NCBI GenBank assembly: GCA_902801585.1
Contig: CADCIU010000081.1
Span: 7,745 to 14,594, forward strand
Length of the DNA stretch: 6,850 bases
Source of the DNA: an uncultured Lachnospiraceae bacterium
GTDB lineage: Bacteria; Bacillota_A; Clostridia; Lachnospirales; Lachnospiraceae
Reading direction: 5' to 3'
Under the pieces are notes generated by a model, which worked only from the letters and a program-made list of their open reading frames with translations, was not told where the DNA came from and searched no databases. Shown here piece by piece: positions 1-5,870 of the stretch (positions are counted from its first letter, which is position 1; every line of letters begins with the position of its first letter). Both the position numbers and the translations under genes were made by a program.

Positions 1-43
1 TCCGACGGGGATATATACGGCCCTCTTCTATGCCTTCTTAATA
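1..43. other. Left edge, no feature seen
   Basis: The 43 bases beyond the stop codon of the FecR/MBG gene contain no hairpin with a T-run and no reading frame that I can support. Its transcription terminator presumably lies further left. Confidence 0.4.
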
Positions 44-3000
44 CTATATCTGTTCCTGAGGAGACAGAGAACCGTCCCCTGTCTCCTCTTGTTCTTCCTC
101 GATCAATTCTGTGGAAGCCGGCTCGGCAATTGCGTCTTCACTGCCGTCTTCATTTCCTTTCTCATCTTCGTTTCCATTTTCATTTTCATCTTCATTTTCA
201 TCTTTATTCTCATCTTCAGAAATATCTGAAAGAGCGTCTTGATCCGCTTCTTCATCTTCAGATGTATCCGTCATTTCAGAACTTCCCGATAATGAACGTC
301 CGCCGGCACCTGAGTAGGTGGAAAACGATCCCTTACCGTCTTCATCGTCAGAGTGAACAGGTGCTTTGTCAAACATTCCTTCCTGATCTACTGTGCTGTA
401 ATCATAATTGTCGGGATTACCGGAGACTAAATCATGGATCGGGGTGATCGCAAAGGATGTTTCGTCTTTGATCAGGAAGGTTGAGGCATCAATGATATCA
501 CCCCAGCTGAAGCTGATCCTCCATTCATTCTCATCTGTTTGATTTACATAATAATTCGAGGAATCAACATTGTTCACCTGGACTTTCAAGCCATGACTAT
601 CGATTATTATGTCGCCGGCAACCTCATATGCACAATCCGAGATCAGGACAATCTCAACCGGTCTGACAGTCAAAGTACCGTATTCCTGTGTAACCGAGTA
701 GTTGTTGGGATTGACCCCCTTCCACTCGACCATGCACGTATTAGGGGAGCTCCCGGCGTTAGTGATCGATCCTGTCACTGTAATTTTGGGAGCCTGCCCG
801 TTCACCCAGGGATCTGAAGGAGATAATTCGTAACTGTCGTAAAACAGCGTCTCACCGTCATATACTTTTTCGTCAGAGCCTGTGCTGATCGTCACTTCCT
901 TGGGTGTCACTTCCAGCGTTCCGGGCTCCTGTGTAACGGTGTAGTTGTTCGGGTTCGTATCGCCCCAGTCAATCGTGTAAGGGTTGTCAGCAGTTCCTGC
1001 ATTTGTGATCGTTCCGGTGGCAGTGACTGTGATACTGTCCCCTTCAACAAGTCCTTCGATGCTGACCGCATCAGAGCCGTTGAGCGGCTCGCCGTCATAC
1101 TCTTTGGAAGCGCTCGCTGTGATCGTCAGTGCTGCAGGTTCGATCTCAATCGCGTTGTTGGTAAATGTTATCTCGTAATTGCCCTTTTTCCCCTGGGAGA
1201 AGGTGCTTTCCGGCTCAAAAGTATAGGATCCGGCATCCGAATATCCCGTTCCGTTCAGCTGCAGTCTGGCATCGCCGGGGAGCGCGAATGTGAAGGAATA
1301 AGCTCCGATCACTTCCTCGTCCGCGCCCCATTCAATGGGGTCAACGGGCTCATCCGCCCCTTCATAGGATGCCACGATCCATTCCGGGAAATAAGGAGAT
1401 CCATCGTACTCGAAAACCGGAGCAGATTCTTCGCCTTCGTTTTCCTCTTCTTCTCCGCCGTGGAAACCAACATCAAATTCGACCGGGAGCGGATTTACGG
1501 TCAAAGTACCGCTCTTAGTCGTGACATTCGAAAACTGACCGGTCACGTCGTTGCCGTCCGCGTCATAGATCGTGTAGGAATCAATGGTGTTGTCGCTGCT
1601 CCCGGCGTCTGTCTGACTGCCTGAGACACCGGCGCTGACCGTGAACCCGGAAGGCAGTCCTTCAGCAGTGACCGAGCTGTCTGTCAGGGCAGTGCCGTCG
1701 TAGGTCTTCTCTGCAGATGCAGCTGTCAGTGTAACAGCTTCCCTCTGTGCCGTCACCCGCAAAGTACCCAGATTTTCAGAGACACTGTAGTTGCTGCTGT
1801 TTGCAGAACCCCAGTTGATCGTGTAAGTATTATCCGTAGAACCGACTTCCGTAATGGAACCGACAGCCGTCACAGTGGCAGTTTCCCCGTTTACAAGGCC
1901 GGAAATGGAAGCCTCGGAGTTTGTCAGCGGGCTGCCGTCATATTCCTTTTCGGCAGAGCCTGTGGTAACAGTGGCGGATGCAGGAATGACCGTAAGGGTT
2001 CCGAGATCTTCCCCGACCTCGTAGTTGCTGAGATTTGCAGTGCCCCAGTCAATGGTATAAGTATTAACACTCGCACCGACATCTGTCTGGCTGCCTGTGG
2101 CCGTGACTTTGATCGATTCATCAACGGAAAGGCCCGAGTAGTGAGCTTCCTCGCTGCCCAGAGCTCTGTTGTTGTAGTCAGTGACCTCTGTGTCGATGGT
2201 GATCCTGACATTGGTCAGATCCTGCATCAGGCGGTCGGATTCGGATTCGCGGATCACAAGGCCGCCCTGTTCGATCGTAGCTGTGCCGGAAGGGGTCTTG
2301 GGAAGCACATCAATCCGCTCCCTAATCAGTTCGATATTCCAACCGGTATCTTTGCAGGCCTGCGCAAGAAGTGCCGGGTTATCTCCGTAAAGTCTGAGCA
2401 GTTCCTCGGGAAGATCATTCTCGGTGAGGTTCTCTATTTTGAGCTCGATGCTCTGCTTTCCCTCCAGGTCGGAGAGGAAGACTGTGAGTTTCTGTCCGGC
2501 CTTCAGCTGGATCTCGCGCCTCTCACCGGTGAGCGGATTGGCAGCGTTCACCCAGATGACACCGCAAATGCCGTACAGGGTCTGGCTGTCGTAGGAGGCG
2601 TTTCCGGCCGATTCGGTAACAACATAAGAAGTATTGCGCCAGGGAACTTCCCGATTGCCGCTTCCTTTGTAGAACGTGACATAGGCATCCGGATCAGTCA
2701 AAGGAGTCCCGTCATATACTTTCTCTGCAGTACCTGTATGGATCGTGAGAGGAGCCGGTACTACCAAAAGCGTGCCGCTCACTGTCTCAATATTTGTGAA
2801 ATGACTTGTGACATCCTCTCCTGCCTTGTTGTAAATGGCATAATTCGAGACAGGATTGTCGCTCTCGCCCGCATCCGTGCGGCTGCCGCCGGCGCTGGCT
2901 TTTACAGAAAAGGCGGAAGGAAGATTGTTGACCAATATGTCTGAGGTGCGGGTAAGGGGCTGACCGTCATAATACTTGCTGGCACTTTGGGCCACAAGGG

Positions 3001-3856
3001 TGACAGTGCTGTTCCAAGTCCAGTCACCGTTTGCAGGGTAATCCCCGGAGAAGTCCGCGGGCTCAATGTCGTCCACAACATCACAGGCTTCCTTGACGCG
3101 GTCGGTCACAGATGCGTCACTTATCACCTGGTTCAAGACAAAGCCCTCGATATCTTCCTTGGTGATGTTCGAGACAGCGGGCTCAGGAATTCCTTCAGCA
3201 TCCTCACTGTATTCAGGGACTGTGGCTTTCTGTCCTGCATCTACGGAGACAGACTGCTGCTGTTTGGTATTATCCAGATAAGTGATCTCAGCGGTACCTT
3301 CCAGCACACCGATCTGAGAGATGCTGACAATGCTGCCCTTTTCAGGAGAGAGCCCCTTGAGGTCTACGGATTCCATATTTACCGATTTCTCATCCGTGAC
3401 AGGCTCGCTGGAGATATAGACAATAGTGCCCCGGATTCCGACGACCATTGTGGACGTTTTGATATCCATAGTCTCCTCAGCGCCCAGCTTCTCGCTCACA
3501 TCCAGGAAGATCCTGCCCTCAGTAAGGTTCATCGAGACAGCGCCGTCCTGCTTTTCGAATTCCACGCGGCTCTTCTCGTCCATTGTGACGATCCTGCCAT
3601 CGTCCAGCCCGACAGAGGCAGAACTGGCGGCGGCTGTTTTCATAGACTCTCCGCTGTTAAGGCGCGCATTCTCCATGACGGCGCGCGGGTTTCCGGAGGC
3701 ATCCTCAATCTCCACGGTCCCTTCGTAGTGGAGAAGGCGCATTGCAGAAGAAGTGTAGGAATCTGCAAGGGCCGTATGCGGGAACATACCTGCGAGCAGA
3801 ACAAGGCAAGTCAGATATGCGAAAAAAACGGAGAATGGTTTACTTTGCTTTTTCAT
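44..3856 (-). CDS. Secreted FecR-domain protein with multiple YDG/MBG repeats and acidic tail
   Basis: This 1270-residue protein is probably exported and surface-associated; its role is unknown, adhesin-like being the best guess. The start is ATG at 3856, not the upstream in-frame 3904, because AGGGGG lies 8 nt before it and a signal peptide begins there (basic KKQSK, hydrophobic 8-24, cleavage after ALA at 31). A FecR domain covers about 36-213 with the hallmark KTSTMVVGIRGT at 133-144. YDG/MBG-type beta repeats of about 80 residues follow, each starting near a YDG and ending in GTLxV: about 285-369, a truncated one at 370-392, then 552-625 (YNN for YDG), 626-702, 706-790, 908-985 and 986-1065. 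Divergent segments lie at 790-907 and 1066-1150. Residues 431-515 resemble the FecR tail at 187-266. The tail from about 1168 is rich in Asp/Glu. No LPXTG or C-terminal membrane helix is present, so anchoring is unexplained. Gene reality is near certain; function is not. Confidence 0.93.
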   Translation of the reverse strand: MKKQSKPFSVFFAYLTCLVLLAGMFPHTALADSYTSSAMRLLHYEGTVEIEDASGNPRAVMENARLNSGESMKTAAASSASVGLDDGRIVTMDEKSRVEFEKQDGAVSMNLTEGRIFLDVSEKLGAEETMDIKTSTMVVGIRGTIVYISSEPVTDEKSVNMESVDLKGLSPEKGSIVSISQIGVLEGTAEITYLDNTKQQQSVSVDAGQKATVPEYSEDAEGIPEPAVSNITKEDIEGFVLNQVISDASVTDRVKEACDVVDDIEPADFSGDYPANGDWTWNSTVTLVAQSASKYYDGQPLTRTSDILVNNLPSAFSVKASAGGSRTDAGESDNPVSNYAIYNKAGEDVTSHFTNIETVSGTLLVVPAPLTIHTGTAEKVYDGTPLTDPDAYVTFYKGSGNREVPWRNTSYVVTESAGNASYDSQTLYGICGVIWVNAANPLTGERREIQLKAGQKLTVFLSDLEGKQSIELKIENLTENDLPEELLRLYGDNPALLAQACKDTGWNIELIRERIDVLPKTPSGTATIEQGGLVIRESESDRLMQDLTNVRITIDTEVTDYNNRALGSEEAHYSGLSVDESIKVTATGSQTDVGASVNTYTIDWGTANLSNYEVGEDLGTLTVIPASATVTTGSAEKEYDGSPLTNSEASISGLVNGETATVTAVGSITEVGSTDNTYTINWGSANSSNYSVSENLGTLRVTAQREAVTLTAASAEKTYDGTALTDSSVTAEGLPSGFTVSAGVSGSQTDAGSSDNTIDSYTIYDADGNDVTGQFSNVTTKSGTLTVNPLPVEFDVGFHGGEEEENEGEESAPVFEYDGSPYFPEWIVASYEGADEPVDPIEWGADEEVIGAYSFTFALPGDARLQLNGTGYSDAGSYTFEPESTFSQGKKGNYEITFTNNAIEIEPAALTITASASKEYDGEPLNGSDAVSIEGLVEGDSITVTATGTITNAGTADNPYTIDWGDTNPNNYTVTQEPGTLEVTPKEVTISTGSDEKVYDGETLFYDSYELSPSDPWVNGQAPKITVTGSITNAGSSPNTCMVEWKGVNPNNYSVTQEYGTLTVRPVEIVLISDCAYEVAGDIIIDSHGLKVQVNNVDSSNYYVNQTDENEWRISFSWGDIIDASTFLIKDETSFAITPIHDLVSGNPDNYDYSTVDQEGMFDKAPVHSDDEDGKGSFSTYSGAGGRSLSGSSEMTDTSEDEEADQDALSDISEDENKDENEDENENGNEDEKGNEDGSEDAIAEPASTELIEEEQEETGDGSLSPQEQI
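174..221. repeat. Imperfect hexanucleotide repeat (TCATYT)n inside the FecR/MBG gene
   Basis: About eight consecutive 6-nt units on the plus strand follow the pattern TCATTT/TCATCT, with variants CCATTT, TTATTC and TCAGAA at the edges. On the coding (minus) strand this gives the Glu/Asp/Asn-rich part of the acidic tail, in alternating dipeptides such as ENE and DEN. Because the unit is a multiple of three, gain or loss of units would change the tail length without shifting the frame. Confidence 0.7.
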
Positions 3857-3864
3857 AAAAAGAA

Positions 3865-3870
3865 CCCCCT
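3865..3870 (-). promoter_or_regulatory. Ribosome binding site AGGGGG for the FecR/MBG gene
   Basis: AGGGGG on the minus strand lies 8 nt upstream of the ATG at 3856. It decides the start: the longer reading frame from 3904 would place 16 non-hydrophobic residues in front of an otherwise classical signal peptide. Confidence 0.75.
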
Positions 3871-3907
3871 GAACAGAAGAAAATTCAGTGTCCACTCGTA
3901 ACAAATA

Positions 3908-3955
3908 ATCGTAATAACATAGTTTAATTATTGCAAAGGTCGAATGGTTTTACAA
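3908..3955 (-). promoter_or_regulatory. Candidate promoter(s) for the FecR/MBG gene
   Basis: Two overlapping sigma-A-like hexamer pairs read on the minus strand. The first is TTGTAA (3955-3950), a 17-nt spacer and AATAAT (3932-3927). The second is TTGCAA (3936-3931), a 17-nt spacer and TACGAT (3913-3908). They would give leaders of roughly 64 and 45 nt before the ATG at 3856. The first has the better -10 box. Either suggests that the FecR/MBG gene can be transcribed apart from the upstream regulator operon. This is pattern matching only. Confidence 0.45.
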
Positions 3956-4040
3956 GGAAAGGCTTGCGTTTTCCTTCCCCATATTCACCCATCAGCGCCA
4001 TAGCCGTAAGAACCGGCTTGATCAGTCCGTTTGTGATCAT
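3924..4040 (-). CDS. Possible 38-residue small ORF in the gap between membrane protein and FecR/MBG genes
   Basis: An ATG at 4040 opens a 38-codon frame ending in TAA at 3924. It begins MITNGLIKPVLTAMALMG, continues with a basic stretch (GEGKRKPFLVKPF) and ends DLCNN. GGAG lies 4 nt before the ATG, closer than usual. The frame is open upstream only as far as a TAG about 27 nt before the ATG. It would be the third reading frame of the regulator transcript, starting about 32 nt after the membrane protein stop. Its end overlaps the candidate promoter of the next gene, which argues against it. I recognise no family. It may be chance or the remnant of a lost gene. Confidence 0.2.
   Translation of the reverse strand: MITNGLIKPVLTAMALMGEYGEGKRKPFLVKPFDLCNN
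3954..3976. repeat. Short inverted repeat (7-bp stem) in the 3857-4072 gap
   Basis: AAGGAAA at 3954-3960 pairs with TTTCCTT at 3970-3976 across a 9-nt loop. No T-run follows on either strand, so it is a weak terminator candidate for the membrane protein gene. It abuts the -35 of the candidate FecR/MBG promoter and could equally be a small operator or chance. Confidence 0.25.
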
Positions 4041-4072
4041 GATGCTCCATTTGCCTGTCTCTCTGCCCTATC

Positions 4073-4876
4073 TCAGTGCCATTTTATGATATCCCTGTTC
4101 TTTTCCCAAAAACTGTGCAGCTGCTGCTTGTGCTGGCATAGCTTTTCCTTACAGTTCCTGCACTGCACGCTGGCGTTGGTCCTGTCCGAAAACCGCTCGG
4201 GATAAAGGTGCAGGGTTATCTCCCAGCGTGCCAGGAGTGCCAGTGACATGGCAAGAAGACTCAAGCTGTAGGGATTCGGTATATACACAAATGGCGTGAA
4301 CATCATGGCGTAATCCCAGTTATAGATCCGGCAGACGCTGCAGCACCTGTTCTTGAGGATCCAAGTTTGGAAGGGACAGAAAAACAATATGCAGATCATG
4401 TCGCACACGCCATAGGCGAAGCTGATCAGAATGAGGATATCCCGGTCGATGACCCCGGCAAAATAGAGCCCTCCGATTGCCCCGTTGAGCGCAAACCAGG
4501 CGGCCGCCGCGCAAAAGGTTCGCTGCCAGGGAGGCATTTCCGGATCTGTCTCGCCCGTGGGCCGGTAATTCCTTGCGAACTGCCGCTGACTGCCCATGCT
4601 CTCCGTTTTCGAGGGAAAGAACCGCAGAACCATTTCGACCGCATACACGATCCAGATCATGTTCAGCAGCCAGTGTGCCTCCTCTATTTCCCCGAATGGT
4701 TCCTTCTCGCCGCTGATCCTTCCGATCACATATACCGCCGCTGCGATCAGAAAAAGGGCGGACCGGTAGAACAGCTTCAAATAGTGTGTGGACGATATTA
4801 AAGACAATTTATGATTTCCAATCTTCATATTCAGCTGCGCCTCGTTTACCATTCGGGATCGTTCCCCTCTGATCAT
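4073..4876 (-). CDS. Multi-pass membrane protein with two Cys clusters, downstream of the response regulator
   Basis: This is a 267-residue integral membrane protein of unknown function; I do not recognise a named family. The ATG at 4876 is preferred because AAGGTGA sits 4-5 nt before it. A GTG at 4936, overlapping the regulator stop as GTGA, would add 20 residues but has no clear ribosome binding site. Hydrophobic segments lie near 35-52, 69-86, 120-141, 147-168 and 188-215, so about five membrane helices are expected. Between helices 4 and 5 is CCSVCRIYNWD (178-188). After the last helix comes C239-x2-C242-x4-C247-x-H249, a CxxC/CxH arrangement typical of metal binding. No histidine kinase, ABC or transporter signature is visible. 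Its position as the second gene of a regulator operon suggests a sensory or accessory role, or that it is a regulated output; this is inference. Confidence 0.8.
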   Translation of the reverse strand: MIRGERSRMVNEAQLNMKIGNHKLSLISSTHYLKLFYRSALFLIAAAVYVIGRISGEKEPFGEIEEAHWLLNMIWIVYAVEMVLRFFPSKTESMGSQRQFARNYRPTGETDPEMPPWQRTFCAAAAWFALNGAIGGLYFAGVIDRDILILISFAYGVCDMICILFFCPFQTWILKNRCCSVCRIYNWDYAMMFTPFVYIPNPYSLSLLAMSLALLARWEITLHLYPERFSDRTNASVQCRNCKEKLCQHKQQLHSFWEKNRDIIKWH

Positions 4877-4879
4877 TGT

Positions 4880-4887
4880 CTCACCTT
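4880..4887 (-). promoter_or_regulatory. Ribosome binding site AAGGTGAG deciding the membrane protein start
   Basis: AAGGTGAG on the minus strand is followed 4-5 nt later by the ATG at 4876. It favours that start over the GTG at 4936, whose nearest purine-rich stretch (GGGGAG) is about 17 nt away. Confidence 0.55.
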
Positions 4888-4932
4888 GAATGATCAAAAA
4901 CCACTGATCCACCTTCTTCAAAGTGCCGAGTG

Positions 4933-5598
4933 TCACTCCATTACATATCCCGCTCCCCGCACCATGCGAATGCGCACATCTGAGCCGATTTCTTTAAGGG
5001 ACTTGCGGATTGTGGAAATATTGACCCACACGACATTGATCTCCGCCTCGCTGTCCCATCCCCAGACATGATCCATGATCTTCTCCGCTGACAGGATGAT
5101 GCCCGGAGAGCGCATGAACATTTCCGCCAGAAGAAAGGTCTTTTTGGAAAGCACTGTCTGTTTTTTGCCGCTCTGTAAACGATAGGTCGTACAGTCAAGT
5201 GTGAGATCCCTGAAGCGGATCACATCCGGCGTGAAACTCTGCGCTCGTCTGAGAAGGGCGCGTACTCTGGCGAGAAGTTCCCCGCTTGCAAACGGTTTGG
5301 TCAGGTAGTCATCTGCCCCTGCGTCAAGTCCGTCGATCCGATCCTCCACCTCGCCCATGGCGGTGAGCAGCATCACCGGGATCGACTTGCCATCGCTCCG
5401 AATGCGGCGCACGACCTCATCCCCGTTCATTTTGGGCATCATGATATCGAGGACTGCCGCGTCATAATCCCCTTCCATAATATAGTCATATGCGTCCTGC
5501 CCGTTATCCACGGTATCCACAAGATAATTGTTCCGTTTCAGTATCGCTGCCACGCCGCGGGCGACATCCGGATCGTCTTCGGCAAATAAAAGTTTCAT
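4933..5598 (-). CDS. OmpR/PhoB-family two-component response regulator
   Basis: This 221-residue cytoplasmic transcription regulator starts at ATG 5598, because AGGAGG lies 6 nt upstream; an in-frame ATG at 5613 overlaps that site. The receiver domain spans about 1-118, with acidic pocket E7/D8/D9, phospho-acceptor D51 in VLDIMMPKMNG, switch T79, Y98, and K101 followed by P102. A winged-helix DNA-binding domain covers about 126-220. Its recognition helix lies around 187-202 (VVWVNISTIRKSL, where classical members read VDVHISRLRKKL), and the wing ends RMVRGAGY (211-218). All phosphorylation residues are intact, so it should be phosphorylation-controlled. The cognate kinase is not in the window: the following gene is a membrane protein with no kinase motifs, and the gene upstream is divergent. 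Targets may include the 5599-5870 intergenic region (autoregulation); that is inference. No specific subfamily symbol can be assigned. Confidence 0.95.
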   Translation of the reverse strand: MKLLFAEDDPDVARGVAAILKRNNYLVDTVDNGQDAYDYIMEGDYDAAVLDIMMPKMNGDEVVRRIRSDGKSIPVMLLTAMGEVEDRIDGLDAGADDYLTKPFASGELLARVRALLRRAQSFTPDVIRFRDLTLDCTTYRLQSGKKQTVLSKKTFLLAEMFMRSPGIILSAEKIMDHVWGWDSEAEINVVWVNISTIRKSLKEIGSDVRIRMVRGAGYVME

Positions 5599-5604
5599 GT
5601 CTGA

Positions 5605-5610
5605 CCTCCT
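5605..5610 (-). promoter_or_regulatory. Ribosome binding site AGGAGG for the response regulator
   Basis: AGGAGG on the minus strand lies 6 nt before the ATG at 5598 and fixes that start rather than the ATG at 5613, which lies just 5' of the site. Confidence 0.8.
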
Positions 5611-5623
5611 CATAGAGAGCCTC

Positions 5624-5633
5624 TGTGATCACA
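5624..5633. promoter_or_regulatory. Perfect 10-bp palindrome TGTGATCACA in the regulator leader
   Basis: TGTGATCACA sits between the candidate -10 box and the ribosome binding site of the response regulator. A position downstream of the start site would suit a repressor operator. No protein can be assigned; a 10-bp palindrome may be chance. Confidence 0.25.
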
Positions 5634-5651
5634 AACACCCTCTCCCAATAA

Positions 5652-5686
5652 ATTATAAAACAAACATGTGTTATGGGGAAAGTCAA
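5652..5686 (-). promoter_or_regulatory. Candidate response regulator promoter with perfect TATAAT and poor -35
   Basis: On the minus strand a perfect TATAAT (5657-5652) lies about 50 nt before the ATG at 5598. The best -35-like hexamer, TTGACT (5686-5681), is 23 nt upstream of it, too far for normal sigma-A use. At 17 nt the sequence is TTCCCC. The arrangement suggests either activator-dependent transcription or a fortuitous TTGACT. Confidence 0.4.
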
Positions 5687-5712
5687 TTGTATCGTTTCCG
5701 CAGGACAGCTGC

Positions 5713-5759
5713 ATAGAAAAGAGCGCCTTCGGCATTTTTCCGAAAGACGCCTCTTCTAT
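5713..5759. terminator. Long imperfect terminator-like hairpin between the divergent promoters
   Basis: The arms 5713-5732 (ending AAGAGCGCCTTCGG) and 5740-5759 (starting CCGAAAGACGCCTCTT) pair with a few bulges around a CATTTTT loop. On the minus strand the core stem is followed by TTTTCTATG, giving a weak T-tract; on the plus strand by TTCTATAG. The shape is that of an intrinsic, possibly bidirectional, terminator. No gene seen here ends at this point, since both neighbours diverge from it. It could insulate the two operons, end an unseen short transcript, or be part of a leader. Confidence 0.45.
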
Positions 5760-5786
5760 AGTAAGCCTTTATGTGTTATTTCATTT

Positions 5787-5858
5787 TGATCCCATTGCAA
5801 AATAGCGAAAAATAGTTGATAATTCGTTTGACCACGTTGGAGTCTGATCCCATTACAA
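5787..5858. repeat. 14-nt direct repeat TGATCCCATTRCAA flanking the ABC promoter
   Basis: TGATCCCATTGCAA at 5787-5800 and TGATCCCATTACAA at 5845-5858 differ at a single base and are 58 bp apart start to start. The first copy ends in the -35 hexamer TTGCAA. The second ends at the ribosome binding site of the permease-like gene. The placement would suit a regulator binding both sides of the promoter, but a duplication scar or chance cannot be excluded. Confidence 0.5.
5795..5823 (+). promoter_or_regulatory. Sigma-A-like promoter for the ABC-type operon
   Basis: TTGCAA (5795-5800), a 17-nt spacer and GATAAT (5818-5823) match the consensus at four and five of six positions. The start of transcription would fall near 5830, giving a leader of about 40 nt before the ATG at 5871. 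Confidence 0.55.
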
Positions 5859-5863
5859 GGAGG
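5858..5863 (+). promoter_or_regulatory. Ribosome binding site AGGAGG for the permease-like gene
   Basis: AGGAGG lies 7 nt before the ATG at 5871. It supports that start over the in-frame ATG three codons later. Confidence 0.8.
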
Positions 5864-5870
5864 TATATCC

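Noticed and set aside
174..221. CRISPR-like or phase-variable repeat
   Set aside because: Units are 6 nt without spacers, so it is not CRISPR, and the unit length keeps the reading frame, so it cannot switch the gene on and off.
2141..2944. 267-codon open frame on the plus strand
   Set aside because: It lies entirely antisense to the FecR/MBG gene, has no ribosome binding site, and its translation shows no recognisable domain; the opposite strand carries clear repeats.
630..3000. Regularly spaced similar DNA blocks (CCCCAGTCAAT-type) as a mobile or intergenic repeat
   Set aside because: They fall at equivalent positions of successive MBG protein repeats (the YTIDWG stretch) and are explained by domain duplication inside the gene.
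2987..3901. 304-codon open frame on the plus strand
   Set aside because: Antisense to the FecR domain and signal peptide of the minus-strand gene; a shadow of biased codon use, with no family features.
4367..4801. 144-codon plus-strand open frame
   Set aside because: Antisense to the membrane protein gene, polar and featureless, no ribosome binding site.
4877..4936. GTG start at 4936 overlapping the regulator stop as the start of the membrane protein
   Set aside because: It lacks a near ribosome binding site, whereas the ATG at 4876 has AAGGTGA at good distance; kept only as an alternative.
5631..5666. Two copies of ACAAACA (5631-5637 and 5660-5666) as possible response regulator half-sites
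   Set aside because: Only 7 nt, A/C-rich, and spaced 29 bp, unlike the about 11-bp spacing of typical OmpR/PhoB direct repeats.
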